Position numbers and translations under genes: made by a program
Notes under the pieces: generated by a model
What the model was told of the DNA's origin: nothing
The model's database searches: none
The model's input: the letters and a program-made list of their open reading frames with translations, nothing else
In this document: piece by piece, positions 7,007-17,751 of the stretch
How positions within the stretch are numbered: the first letter of the stretch is position 1
Layout of the letters: every line of letters starts with the position of its first letter
Assembly (NCBI GenBank): GCA_039944855.1
Contig: JBDUXZ010000024.1
Coordinates: 202,796 to 266,795 of the forward strand
Direction: 5' to 3'
Source: Rhodothermales bacterium
Lineage (GTDB): Bacteria > Bacteroidota > Rhodothermia > Rhodothermales > JANQRZ01
Length of the DNA: 64,000 nucleotides

Positions 7007-9583
7007 TTACGACGAGGCCCGGGACACACCCTCCATCGGGATCAGCAGGCGGGCCGTCGTGCCCGACTCGGGCGTGCTCGCTAGCTGGAGCAGGTCGCTC
7101 CGCCCGTAGAGCCGTTCGAGCCGGGCGGCGACGTTGCGCAGGCCGATCCCGTAGAAATCCGGCGGGTCGAGGGGGACGGCTGTGTCGGCGGGCACCGCGA
7201 CGCCGTCGCCGCCGGCGAAGAGGGCGGGGATGCCGAGGCCTGTGTCCACGACGCGGATCTCGGCGAGAGCCTGGTCCGAGGCAGGGTAGGTGAGGAGGCG
7301 GGAGGAGAGAGCGAGCGTGCCGCCGCCGCGCTTCCGCTCGATCCCGTGCTTGACGGCGTTCTCGACGAGCGTTTGCAGCGCGAAGGCGGGCACCGGGAGG
7401 TCGGTGAGGGCCGGGTCCCACGCGCGCTCGACCGTCAGCTTGTCGCCGAAGCGGACCTGCTCGATGGCGAGGTAGTCGTCGACGAGGCGGACCTCGTCGG
7501 CGAGGGGGACGAAGGGGTGGCCGCCGGTGCGGAGGACGTGGCGGAAGATGCTGGCGAGGCGCTCGACGGTGCCCTCGGCCTCGCGCGGCATCTCCTCGAT
7601 GAGCGCGGCGATCGTGTTGAGCGCGTTGAAGAGGAAGTGCGGGTTGATCTGCGCGCGGAGGGCGACGAGTTGGGCCTCGGCGCTCTCCTTCGCGAGCGCC
7701 TTCTCGCGCTCGATGAGGGCGAGGCGTTCGGCGGCGAGGGCGAGCTGGCCGCAGAGGCTCCGCAGCATCGCCACGTCTTCGAGGTTATAGACGGCCCGCC
7801 GCCGCTCCTTCCGCCCGAGCACGAGCAGCCCCGCCGGCTCCGTCTCGCCCCCCGCGACGGGGACGGCGAGCGCGACGCCGTAGCTGGTGAGGAGCCGGTC
7901 GTCCTCGGGCCCGAGGTCGCTCTCGTCGAGCTCGGCGTTGCGTGCCCAGACGGTGCCCTGGTGCTGGATCGCGTTCCACACGCGGCGGAGCTCGGCCTCG
8001 GTGAAGAGCGGCGGCTCGGCGCGGTAGCGGGCCTGCGTCCACGGATCGCCGCTTTGGGTGGGCACGGCGTCGGGCAGGCGGAGGAAGAGGACGGCCGAGC
8101 GGGCGCCGAGCGCGTCGCCCGCCGTCTCGACAGTCTCTTCGGCGAGACGCTGCGGGTCGAGGATGAGCCGCATCCGCTCGCTGAAGTCGCGGAGCCGGGC
8201 GCGGGCGCGCTGTCGGTCCGTCACGAAGAGGTTGCCGACGCGCTGCCGAAGCGGCCCGGCAAGCCGCTCGGCCACGAAGAGGAGGAACACGACGTAGAGC
8301 CCCGCGATGATCGAGCGCGGCCAGCGCGTCGTCTCCGGGGGGAGCGCCCGTCCGAGCACGATCAGCCCGCCCGCCACGACGAAGAACACGAGGCCGTAGA
8401 CGGCGACGTACGCCAGCGCCCGCGTCACGACGGTGTCGGCCCGCCCGTGCCGCAGCGTGGCGACCGAGGCGAGGCCGACGGGGGCCAGCGAGAGGAGCTG
8501 GATGAGGACGATGAGCCCACCCACGGTCGCGTCGGAGACGGCGCCGGGCACGGGCACGATGCCGTAGACCGAGAGCGCCCCGAGCGCGGCAATCGCAAAC
8601 ACGGCAGCGCTGCCCGCCCGGCTCCACGCCGTCGAGGCGGGGACGGCGTCGCCCTCCGGCGTCACGGCCGGGACGCGGACGGCGAGCGTGAGCCCTGTCG
8701 CTGCCGCGACGTAGCAGCAAACGTAGAACAGGATCGGCGCGATGAGCGCGTCGAGCGTGAGCGGCCCGATCGACCCGGCGAAGACGGCGACGCCGACCGC
8801 GCCGCCGAGCACGAGCGCGGGGAGGAAGATCGCGGCGACGAAGGGGAACGGCCGCAGCCGGCCGAGGTCGGCGAGCACGGTGCGCAGGAGGAGGGCCGGG
8901 AAGAGGATCCATCCGCCGAGGGCGACGAGCGTCAGCGCCTGGAAGAACGTCGCGTACGCCCCGTCCATCGGCGGGCCGAGAAGCGTCAGGCTCAGCAAAC
9001 GGACGAGGTTGCCGAAGACCCACAGCGAGGCCGCCGCGAAGAGCGCGAACGACCGCCTGGCGCGGGGGCTCCGCCACACCAGCGGTGCGACGATGATGAG
9101 CCCGAGCAGGTGGAGGAACGCGACGACGGCGAACCCCCACAGCGATAGCTGCCACAGCATCCCGCTGAGCGGGTAGAGGAACGTCGGGTAGCGTGTGATC
9201 CCGATCTCGAACGACTGGAGCTGCCCGTACTGCGCCACGTCGTAGACGAGCACGTCGCCCGGCACGACGCCCTCGACGGCGCGCTTCACGTCCTCGGCCG
9301 AGAAGAACTGCTGGAACTCCCACTGGTAGAGCACGGCGTCCTCACGGAGCCCGGCGGCGTAGGCCGTCCCGCCGGGGTAGACGTAGACCGCCACGATCTC
9401 GCCGTCGCGGTCCTGCCACTGCACCCAGTCGAACCCGCGCGGGGCGGAGGCGCTCGGCGCCTCGCCCGTCACGCGCGCGATCTCCATCCAGTCCGCCACG
9501 AGCCGCCCCAGCATCAGGAGCGACACGAGCGGGACGAGCACGACGAACGCCCGCAGGGCGATGGAGGACGCGCGAGAGGGCAC
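7007..9583 (-). CDS. LytS-type sensor histidine kinase with PDZ-like, multi-TM and GAF regions
   Basis: 858 aa from a GTG at 9583. Order: a TM helix, an extracytoplasmic PDZ-like segment (YVYPGGTAYAAGL ... GDVLVYDV) at about 55-135, a block of seven or more hydrophobic helices (about 145-440), a GAF-like region, a His_kinase domain with ALRAQINPHFLFNALNTIAAL (phospho-acceptor His in NPHFLFN), and an HATPase with NAVKHGI, DTGLGIP and GIGLRNVAARLERLYG. The start is supported by a TACTTTAC -7 element at 9619-9626, 36 bp upstream; a longer reading to 9712 would run through it. Partner is the LytTR regulator just downstream. Confidence 0.9.
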   Translation of the reverse strand: MPSRASSIALRAFVVLVPLVSLLMLGRLVADWMEIARVTGEAPSASAPRGFDWVQWQDRDGEIVAVYVYPGGTAYAAGLREDAVLYQWEFQQFFSAEDVKRAVEGVVPGDVLVYDVAQYGQLQSFEIGITRYPTFLYPLSGMLWQLSLWGFAVVAFLHLLGLIIVAPLVWRSPRARRSFALFAAASLWVFGNLVRLLSLTLLGPPMDGAYATFFQALTLVALGGWILFPALLLRTVLADLGRLRPFPFVAAIFLPALVLGGAVGVAVFAGSIGPLTLDALIAPILFYVCCYVAAATGLTLAVRVPAVTPEGDAVPASTAWSRAGSAAVFAIAALGALSVYGIVPVPGAVSDATVGGLIVLIQLLSLAPVGLASVATLRHGRADTVVTRALAYVAVYGLVFFVVAGGLIVLGRALPPETTRWPRSIIAGLYVVFLLFVAERLAGPLRQRVGNLFVTDRQRARARLRDFSERMRLILDPQRLAEETVETAGDALGARSAVLFLRLPDAVPTQSGDPWTQARYRAEPPLFTEAELRRVWNAIQHQGTVWARNAELDESDLGPEDDRLLTSYGVALAVPVAGGETEPAGLLVLGRKERRRAVYNLEDVAMLRSLCGQLALAAERLALIEREKALAKESAEAQLVALRAQINPHFLFNALNTIAALIEEMPREAEGTVERLASIFRHVLRTGGHPFVPLADEVRLVDDYLAIEQVRFGDKLTVERAWDPALTDLPVPAFALQTLVENAVKHGIERKRGGGTLALSSRLLTYPASDQALAEIRVVDTGLGIPALFAGGDGVAVPADTAVPLDPPDFYGIGLRNVAARLERLYGRSDLLQLASTPESGTTARLLIPMEGVSRASS

Positions 9584-9618
9584 GGGGGAGAGCGGGAGGG
9601 CGAACCGGAACGGGAGGC

Positions 9619-9626
9619 GTAAAGTA
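9619..9626 (-). promoter_or_regulatory. TAnnTTTG-like -7 element for LytS/LytTR operon
   Basis: The minus-strand TACTTTAC lies 36 bp upstream of the GTG at 9583. The divergent tatD gene starts at 9696, so both promoters share a gap of about 110 bp. Confidence 0.45.
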
Positions 9627-9695
9627 GAGCCGATATTGCCTCCGGCGAAAGTCGCCCCCGCGCCCCTCCGTGCCCGCCCATTCCCCGCCCATCCC

Positions 9696-10511
9696 GTGCC
9701 CCTCCTCGACACCCACGCCCACGTCTACCTCGACCGCTTCACCGCCGACCTCGACGCCGTCGTCGAGCGCGCCCGCGCGGCGGGCGTCGAAGCCGTCGTG
9801 CTCCCCGCCATCGACGTGCCCTCGATCCACGCCGCGCTCGACCTCTGCGCCCGCTACCCCGGCTATTTCTACGCGATGGCGGCCCTCCACCCGTCCGAAG
9901 TGAAAGACGCGACGGACGCCGACTTCGAGGAGGTGAGGGCGCTCTGCGACCGGCCCGAGGTCGTGGCCGTCGGCGAGAGCGGGCTGGACTATTACTGGGA
10001 CCGCTCGTTCAACCCCAAGCAGCACGATTACCTCCGCCGCCACGCCCGCCTCGCCATCGACACCGACCTCCCGCTCGTGCTCCACAACCGAGATCAGAAG
10101 GGGAGCGAGGCGTCGTCGCGCGACCTCGTCGAGATTCTAACGGAGGAGCGTGACCGGCACCCCGAGGGCGAGCGGCTGCGCGGCGTCTTCCACTGCTTCG
10201 GCGGCCCGGCGTGGCTGGCCGAGGCGGCGCTCGACCTCGGCTTCCACGTCGGACTCGGGGGGACGCTCACGTTCAAGAACGGCGGCGTGCCGGAGGTGAT
10301 CGACGCCGTGCCGCTGGAGCGGGTCGTGCTGGAGACGGACGCGCCCTACCTCTCCCCGGAACCGCACCGGGGCAAGCGGAACGAGCCCGCCTACGTCCGC
10401 CACGTCGCCGAACGCCTCGCCGAAGTGAAGGGCGTCCCGCTCGATGAGGTGGAGGCCGTGACGACGGCGAACGCGCGGACGCTCTTCAGGCTGCCCGGCC
10501 CCGTGGCTTGA
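9696..10511 (+). CDS. tatD: TatD family metal-dependent DNase
   Basis: 271 aa from a GTG at 9696. It starts with the metal-binding LLDTHAHVYLDRF and continues with AMAALHPSEV, VVAVGESGLDYYW, LPLVLHNRD, GVFHCFGG, VGLGGTLTFKN, VVLETDAPYLSPEPHRGKRNEP and a C-terminal TTANARTLF. These contain the His/Glu/Asp ligands of the TatD amidohydrolase fold. Likely a Mg-dependent 3'-5' exonuclease or deoxyribonuclease. The GTG is chosen because the family begins directly before the LLDTHAH motif. Confidence 0.92.
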   Translation: MPLLDTHAHVYLDRFTADLDAVVERARAAGVEAVVLPAIDVPSIHAALDLCARYPGYFYAMAALHPSEVKDATDADFEEVRALCDRPEVVAVGESGLDYYWDRSFNPKQHDYLRRHARLAIDTDLPLVLHNRDQKGSEASSRDLVEILTEERDRHPEGERLRGVFHCFGGPAWLAEAALDLGFHVGLGGTLTFKNGGVPEVIDAVPLERVVLETDAPYLSPEPHRGKRNEPAYVRHVAERLAEVKGVPLDEVEAVTTANARTLFRLPGPVA

Positions 10512-10594
10512 TCTGCCGCCTCGATACGTTTGGAATCGGCCGTTGCACGCTGTACCATGAGAAACACGAACGTCGCACGTTAGAGGCTGAGCCT

Positions 10595-11404
10595 ATGAGA
10601 CGCGCCCGCTACGCCCTCCCGCTGCTCTTCGCTGTGGCGCCGGCGCTCGCCCACGCACAACTGGTGCTCGACAGTGTTCACGTTGAGGTGGCGGACGGCG
10701 TGTATCCGAGTTACGTCTACTCCGAAGTCACGATCCCCGACACACTGGGGCCGATTCCGCTGGTGCTCGTCGAAGGCGATGGGACGACGGCACCGCCTTC
10801 CCACGGCTGCGACCCCCTCGTTAACGCCGACGAGGTGGCGGACGCCATCGCCCTTGTCGAGCGCGGGACCTGCGCGTTTCTGACTAAGGTGCAACGAGCA
10901 GTCGACGCCGGGGCCGTGGCTGTGGTCATCGCCCTCAACGGTACGGCCGACCCCGACTACATTGGTCCGCCTGTGCTCTGTGGGGACTGCCCCCCTTGGG
11001 AGGCCGCCGGGCCCTTACTCCTCGTCTCGTACAATAGCGGGCAGGCGATCCTCGCCGAGCTAGCGTCCGGTCCCACAGACGTCACTCTCGTCCCCGTTCG
11101 CGTCGCCTCCCCGGTCGCCGTAGAGGAGACCACGCAGGCGGGGGCCTTCGTGCTGCCCCCGGTCTATCCCAATCCGCTCGCCTCGCACGCGACGATCGGG
11201 CTCAACCTGCCGACGGCGCAGGCGGTCCGCGTGGCGGTGTTCGACGTGCTCGGGCGCGAGGTCGCCGTGGTGCACGACGGGCCGCTTGCGGCGGGCCGTC
11301 ACGACCTCGCGCTCGACGCCTCGGCGCTGCCGAGCGGGGTGTACATCGTGCGGGTGGAGGCGGGATCAGCGCGGCTCGCGCAGCCGCTCACCGTCGTCCG
11401 CTGA
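10595..11404 (+). CDS. Secreted PA-domain protein with T9SS-like C-terminal domain (copy 1)
   Basis: 269 aa from the ATG at 10595, which opens a signal peptide ending near AHAQ. Residues about 40-180 form a protease-associated (PA) domain: [44 protein letters not shown] (key pieces [21 protein letters not shown]). The last 80 or so residues are a type A C-terminal sorting domain: [42 protein letters not shown]. Such domains direct export through the type IX secretion system in Bacteroidota. No protease or other catalytic domain is fused to it. A paralogue follows 37 bp downstream. Confidence 0.85.
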   Translation: MRRARYALPLLFAVAPALAHAQLVLDSVHVEVADGVYPSYVYSEVTIPDTLGPIPLVLVEGDGTTAPPSHGCDPLVNADEVADAIALVERGTCAFLTKVQRAVDAGAVAVVIALNGTADPDYIGPPVLCGDCPPWEAAGPLLLVSYNSGQAILAELASGPTDVTLVPVRVASPVAVEETTQAGAFVLPPVYPNPLASHATIGLNLPTAQAVRVAVFDVLGREVAVVHDGPLAAGRHDLALDASALPSGVYIVRVEAGSARLAQPLTVVR

Positions 11405-11441
11405 CGCGCGCCCTCCGAATCCTCCTGAAGGAGTCCATGCC

Positions 11442-12254
11442 ATGAAACCCGGCCGCTACGTCTCGCTGCTCCTTGCCCTCATGCCGGCATTCACGCTTGC
11501 GCAGGAGGTGCCCGACAGCCTCCACGTCGAGGTGGCTGGCGTGGCGTATCCCGCCTACGGTGCTGTCTTCGGGGCGCGATTCTCCGCGGATATGTCTCTC
11601 GGTCCGCTCCCCATCGTACGAGTTGAAGGGACGGGCGAGACAGCACCTCCGTCGGAAGGGTGCGACCCGCTCGTGAATGCCGACGAGGTCGCCGGCAACA
11701 TCGCCTTTATTCGTCGTGGACGCTGCTCTTTCGTGGACAAGGTGGAGAATGCCTTGGCAGCCGGGGCGATTGCAGTCGTCGTTTACAACGATGCGTTCGA
11801 GCCGGATAATGAGTTCATCCTCCCGATGGCTGGAGACTGCGAACCCGACATCTGCTCGATCCCGTCCGCATTCGTCTCGCGCGTTAGCGGAGACGCCATC
11901 CTCGAGGAGATCGCGGCGGGCCCCACGGACGCGACGCTCATCCCCATCCGAATCGCGTCCCCGGTCACCGTTGAGGAGGACACCGAGGCGAGGGCCTTCG
12001 TGCTGCATCCGGTCTATCCCAATCCGCTCGCCTCGCACGCGACGGTTGTGATCAACCTGCCGACGGCGCAGGCGGTCCGCGTAGCGGTGTTCGATTTGCT
12101 CGGGCGGGAGGTGGCAGTGCTCCACGACGGGTCGCTTCCGGCAGGCCCGCATACGCTGACGCTCGATGCGACGCGACTGCCGGCAGGGCTGTACCTCGTC
12201 CGGGCAACGGGCGCGGGGCACCGCGCGACGCGGAAGCTGATGATTACCCGATAG
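11442..12254 (+). CDS. Secreted PA-domain protein with T9SS-like C-terminal domain (copy 2)
   Basis: 270 aa. The ATG at 11442 is preceded by an AAGGAG ribosome-binding site at 11428-11433. Same architecture as copy 1: signal peptide ending near TLAQ, PA domain with [26 protein letters not shown], and a [12 protein letters not shown] ... [10 protein letters not shown] sorting domain. DNA of the sorting domain is nearly identical between the two copies over at least the first 80 bp (11161 onward versus 12011 onward), while the PA domains differ more. This is a tandem duplication, with the C-terminus either strongly conserved or gene-converted. Confidence 0.85.
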   Translation: MKPGRYVSLLLALMPAFTLAQEVPDSLHVEVAGVAYPAYGAVFGARFSADMSLGPLPIVRVEGTGETAPPSEGCDPLVNADEVAGNIAFIRRGRCSFVDKVENALAAGAIAVVVYNDAFEPDNEFILPMAGDCEPDICSIPSAFVSRVSGDAILEEIAAGPTDATLIPIRIASPVTVEEDTEARAFVLHPVYPNPLASHATVVINLPTAQAVRVAVFDLLGREVAVLHDGSLPAGPHTLTLDATRLPAGLYLVRATGAGHRATRKLMITR

Positions 12255-12291
12255 AATCCAAGGCAGTAAGAGTGCGGCGGCTGAGCGCGGT

Positions 12292-12308
12292 GTAGGGATC
12301 GCCCCTAC
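12292..12308. repeat. Dispersed palindrome, GTAGGG...CCCTAC family (copy a)
   Basis: GTAGGGATCGCCCCTAC, a 17-bp near-palindrome between the sorting-domain gene and ppdK. Its arms match those of the palindrome at 39783-39812, and related copies are at 21233-21258 and 29586-29608. Confidence 0.5.
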
Positions 12309-12354
12309 CGGCCGGGGCGGAGGTGTCGGGTAGCGCGCCGGAAGCGCGGCCGAA

Positions 12355-12361
12355 TACTTTG
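12355..12361 (+). promoter_or_regulatory. TAnnTTTG -7 element for ppdK
   Basis: TACTTTG matches the Bacteroidota -7 consensus exactly and lies 34 bp upstream of the ATG at 12396. Confidence 0.5.
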
Positions 12362-12395
12362 GGGGCATCACATTCGTCACCATCCTCCTTCCGTC

Positions 12396-15083
<2,688 letters not shown>

Positions 15084-15084
15084 C

Positions 15085-15786
15085 TCAGCGCACGCGGTCG
15101 GCGACGAGCGTGCTCACGGCGTTCTGCACCGTGAGCCGCCCGTCGCCGAACGTGAGGAGCACCGAGGGTGTGCCCGCCGCGTCGAGCACCGCGTAGCGGC
15201 GGGCGTCGCCCTCGACCGGGAGCGCCGTCACGCTCGGGAGCACGCCGCGCGTGACGAGGGCGAGGTGCCCGTCGCGCCACTTCAGCTTGAGGACTTCTTC
15301 GCCGTCGGCGAACGTCACGCGGACGAACGTTGCGGCCATCCCGGCGGCCTCGTCCGCGGTGCCGAGCGCGCGGACGGACTGCACGGCGCCGCGCCGATCT
15401 GTGAGGGCGTCGAGGATGCGGGTGAAGTCGCGCGTCCCGGCCTCGCGGCGGTGCTCGGGGAGGGCGGCGGCGAGGCGGTCCGTCGAGCCGGCGAAGGCGT
15501 CGCGGAGGAGGGCTTCGGCGCGGGCGTTGAACGCCGGGTCGCCCGGCGCGTCGGCGAAGGCGTCGAAGGCGGGCTGGCCGGTGAGCGTCAGCACGAGGGC
15601 GCGTCCGTCGCGGACGACGGCGAGCCAGGCATCGGCGGACTCGTAGGCGCCGGGGAGCGGCGCGGCGCTCGGCGCTTCGTCCTGCACGACGAGTGCGGCG
15701 ACGCGGAACGAGTCGGTCGGCTGCGCGGAGAGGGCAGCGGGGAAGAGGAAGGCGGCGAGGAGAGCGGCGGAGAGGAGGGAGCGCAT
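15085..15786 (-). CDS. Exported protein of unknown function, TGTCAC-array regulon member
   Basis: 233 aa from an ATG at 15786, with a signal peptide (hydrophobic about 5-20, cleavage after ALSAQ). The mature protein is Ala/Asp-rich with alternating strands and ends in a beta-rich segment (LLTFGDGRLTVQNAVSTL). I recognise no family or catalytic motif. The promoter region carries a -7-like element (15818-15825) and a phased TGTCAC array (15846-15903). Arrays of the same kind precede the neighbouring sensor kinase and the gene at 15928-16938, so it is probably part of that system's output. Converges with ppdK with a 1-bp gap. Confidence 0.7.
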   Translation of the reverse strand: MRSLLSAALLAAFLFPAALSAQPTDSFRVAALVVQDEAPSAAPLPGAYESADAWLAVVRDGRALVLTLTGQPAFDAFADAPGDPAFNARAEALLRDAFAGSTDRLAAALPEHRREAGTRDFTRILDALTDRRGAVQSVRALGTADEAAGMAATFVRVTFADGEEVLKLKWRDGHLALVTRGVLPSVTALPVEGDARRYAVLDAAGTPSVLLTFGDGRLTVQNAVSTLVADRVR

Positions 15787-15817
15787 GGCGGCAGCGGGGT
15801 TGGGGTGAGGTTCTGTC

Positions 15818-15825
15818 CCAGGCTA
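15818..15825 (-). promoter_or_regulatory. -7-like element for 15085-15786
   Basis: The minus-strand TAGCCTGG lies 32 bp upstream of the ATG at 15786 and 21 bp from the nearest TGTCAC box at 15846. The same box-to-TA spacing is seen at the other two promoters of the cluster. The match to TAnnTTTG is weak on its own. Confidence 0.45.
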
Positions 15826-15845
15826 CGGAGCCCCCCGGGGCGGGT

Positions 15846-15903
15846 TGTCACCCGGTCGTCGCGGCCTGTCACGAGGCCGTCGGGAGTTGTCACCGCTTGT
15901 CAC
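15846..15903 (-). promoter_or_regulatory. Phased TGTCAC box array 1 (likely response-regulator operator)
   Basis: Exact TGTCAC boxes (plus-strand reading) start at 15846, 15867, 15888 and 15898. Degenerate CGTCGC and CGTCGG boxes at 15857 and 15878 fill the gaps. All six fall at steps of 10 or 11 bp, one helical turn. The array ends 21 bp upstream of the -7-like element. OmpR-type regulators bind direct repeats with this phasing. Confidence 0.75.
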
Positions 15904-15927
15904 CCGCGCCGAGCGGCCGCGCCGGCC

Positions 15928-16938
15928 TCAGCCGTCGAGGCGGAAGAAGGAGCGGAGCCGGTCGATCAGGCCGCCGCCCGACTGCCAGCGGTCGAACGCG
16001 GCCTCGGTCATCACGCCGACGGGGCCGTCGTAAATGCCGCCCTCGTACCCGGCGTCGTAGACCCGGACGACGATCTCGTTCTTTTCGCGGAGTGGGACGT
16101 CGTCGAGCCGGTACGCGCGGAGCGCTTTCCACTCCGTCCCGCGCACGGCCCGCGCGTCCATCCCGCCCGACCCGCCGAGGCGGCGGCCGTTGAGCGTCGC
16201 CTCGTGGAGGTCGTCGATGCGGCCGAGCACGAGCACGAGCGATTCGCTGCGGAGCCGGTCGGGGAGCGTGAACGAGCGGCGGTACCACGCGTAGCCGTCG
16301 AGGCGGGGGAAGCCCTGCGGCTCCCACCGCGCCGGGACCGTCAGCGTGGTCCACCCGCTCCGAGGAAGCGAGCGGGTGTCGTCGCCGGGCCGGAAGTCCC
16401 ACGCGCCGGCGAGGTCCACGGCGAGGTCGGGGCCGTTCGTAAGGGCGTAGACGCCGATCCGCCCTTCGAGGAGCCCGCCGTCGAGCCCGTCGTCGTAGAC
16501 CCGCACGGCGACGACGTTCGCGCCCGCGCGGAGGTACTCGGCGGGGACCGGGTAGACGCGGTCCGCGAAGTAGGCCGACTCGTAGCCCGACTCGGGGAAC
16601 CTGCCGGTGGAGCCGACGAAGTGCCCGTTCACCCACACCTGATCGGCGTCGTCGACGCGGCCGAGGTGGAGGTAGAGCGGGCGGTCGAGGTCGCGCTTCG
16701 AGAGCCCGAAAGTCCGGCGGTACCACGCGGTCCCGTCGTAGCCCCAGAACCCCTCGTCCTCCCACGCGGCGGGCACGGAAATCGACTCCCAGGCCTCGTC
16801 GTCGTAGCCGGCGCGGGCGCGGTCGAGGTCGTCGCCGAGGTGGAAGCGCCACGCACCGCGGAGGTCCACGACGCGCTCCCACGCCGGGTCGGCATCGGCG
16901 GCGGGAAACAGGGCGAGAGCGAGGAGGAGCAGGAGCAT
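15928..16938 (-). CDS. Exported protein with two GH2-type sugar-binding jelly-roll domains, no catalytic domain
   Basis: 336 aa from an ATG at 16938, with a signal peptide (LLLLLALALFPAADA). Two tandem copies of a glycoside hydrolase family 2 N-terminal-like beta-sandwich follow, at about 22-175 and 180-320. Copy 1 has DLRGAWRFHLGDD, VPAAWEDEGFWGYDGTAWYRRTF and VWVNGHFVGSTG. Copy 2 has DLAGAWDFRPGDD, VPARWEPQGF, GYAWYRRSFTL and ATLNGRRLGGSGG. The family's TIM barrel is absent, so it probably binds carbohydrate or another ligand rather than cleaving it. It lies directly downstream of the OmpR-type regulator and has its own TGTCAC array (16992-17040). Confidence 0.75.
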   Translation of the reverse strand: MLLLLLALALFPAADADPAWERVVDLRGAWRFHLGDDLDRARAGYDDEAWESISVPAAWEDEGFWGYDGTAWYRRTFGLSKRDLDRPLYLHLGRVDDADQVWVNGHFVGSTGRFPESGYESAYFADRVYPVPAEYLRAGANVVAVRVYDDGLDGGLLEGRIGVYALTNGPDLAVDLAGAWDFRPGDDTRSLPRSGWTTLTVPARWEPQGFPRLDGYAWYRRSFTLPDRLRSESLVLVLGRIDDLHEATLNGRRLGGSGGMDARAVRGTEWKALRAYRLDDVPLREKNEIVVRVYDAGYEGGIYDGPVGVMTEAAFDRWQSGGGLIDRLRSFFRLDG

Positions 16939-16963
16939 CAGGCGGGGGACGAGGAGAGCAGGA

Positions 16964-16971
16964 TCAAGCTA
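16964..16971 (-). promoter_or_regulatory. -7-like element for 15928-16938
   Basis: The minus-strand TAGCTTGA lies 26 bp upstream of the ATG at 16938 and 21 bp from the nearest TGTCAC box (16992). Confidence 0.5.
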
Positions 16972-16991
16972 GTCGGTGCGCGCGGCGGCTT

Positions 16992-17040
16992 TGTCACGAG
17001 CCCGTCGCGAGGTGTCACCGTCTGTCACGGCATCGGTCAC
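16992..17040 (-). promoter_or_regulatory. Phased TGTCAC box array 2
   Basis: Exact TGTCAC boxes start at 16992, 17013 and 17023. A CGTCGC half-site at 17003 and a GGTCAC at 17035 extend the array; the last includes the stop codon of the response-regulator gene. Steps are 11, 10, 10 and 12 bp. Same orientation and same distance to the -7 element as array 1. Confidence 0.75.
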
Positions 17041-17741
17041 GGGACGAGCTTGTAGCCGACGCCGTGGACGGTGAGGAGGTGGCGCGGGCGCGACGGGTCG
17101 GGCTCCAGCTTTTGCCGCAGCTTGAGGACGAAGTTGTCGACGGTCCGCGTCGTCGGCTGGTCCTCGTAGCCCCACACCTCGGAGAGGAGGTCGTCGCGGC
17201 TGACGGCGGCGTGGGGGCGCGCGGCGAGGTAGCGGAGGACTTCGAGTTCGAGGTGCGTCATCGGCACATCCGCGCCGTCGCGCGTGGCCGTGTGCGTGCG
17301 GAAGTCGACGGCGAGCCGGCCGAGCTGTGTCGGCCCATCGGCAGCGGGCGCGTCGGGCGCGCCGCGGCGGAGGACGGCTTTGATGCGGGCGAGGAGTTCG
17401 CGGAGGCTGAACGGCTTGACCACGTAGTCGTCGGCGCCGAGCTCGAGGCCGAGCACCTTGTCGAACTCCTCGCCTTTCGCCGTGAGGAAGATGATCGGCG
17501 TCGTGACGCCCTCGCGCCGGGCGAGCTTGCAGACGTCGAGGCCGGAGCGACGCGGCATCATCACGTCGAGGAGGACGAGGTCGTACGCGCCGGCGAGCAG
17601 CTTCCGCAAGCCTTCCTCGCCGTCGGCGGCTTCGTCGACGGTGTAGCCCTCGAACTCCAGGTTGTCGCGGAGGCCGAGGCGCATCGCGGGCTCGTCTTCG
17701 ACGACGAGGAGGTGGGGAGGTCGGTCGGGGGCGTCGGTCAT
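17037..17741 (-). CDS. OmpR/PhoB-type response regulator
   Basis: 234 aa. The receiver domain is at 1-120 (LLVVEDEPAMRLGL, phospho-acceptor Asp in LVLLDVMMPRRSG, Thr/Ala in FLTAKGEEFDK, Lys in DDYVVKPF). The winged-helix C-terminal domain spans about 135-232, with LTHLE-like MTHLELEVLRYL, LLSEVWGYEDQPTTRTVDNFVLKLRQKLE and the wing HLLTVHGVGYKLV. The recognition helix RTVDNFVLKLRQKL is of the PhoB type, and TGTCAC boxes resemble Pho-box half-sites (CTGTCAT), which makes this protein the obvious binder of the three arrays (inference). It is 10 bp downstream of its kinase. Confidence 0.93.
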   Translation of the reverse strand: MTDAPDRPPHLLVVEDEPAMRLGLRDNLEFEGYTVDEAADGEEGLRKLLAGAYDLVLLDVMMPRRSGLDVCKLARREGVTTPIIFLTAKGEEFDKVLGLELGADDYVVKPFSLRELLARIKAVLRRGAPDAPAADGPTQLGRLAVDFRTHTATRDGADVPMTHLELEVLRYLAARPHAAVSRDDLLSEVWGYEDQPTTRTVDNFVLKLRQKLEPDPSRPRHLLTVHGVGYKLVP

Positions 17742-17751
17742 CGGGCGGGCG

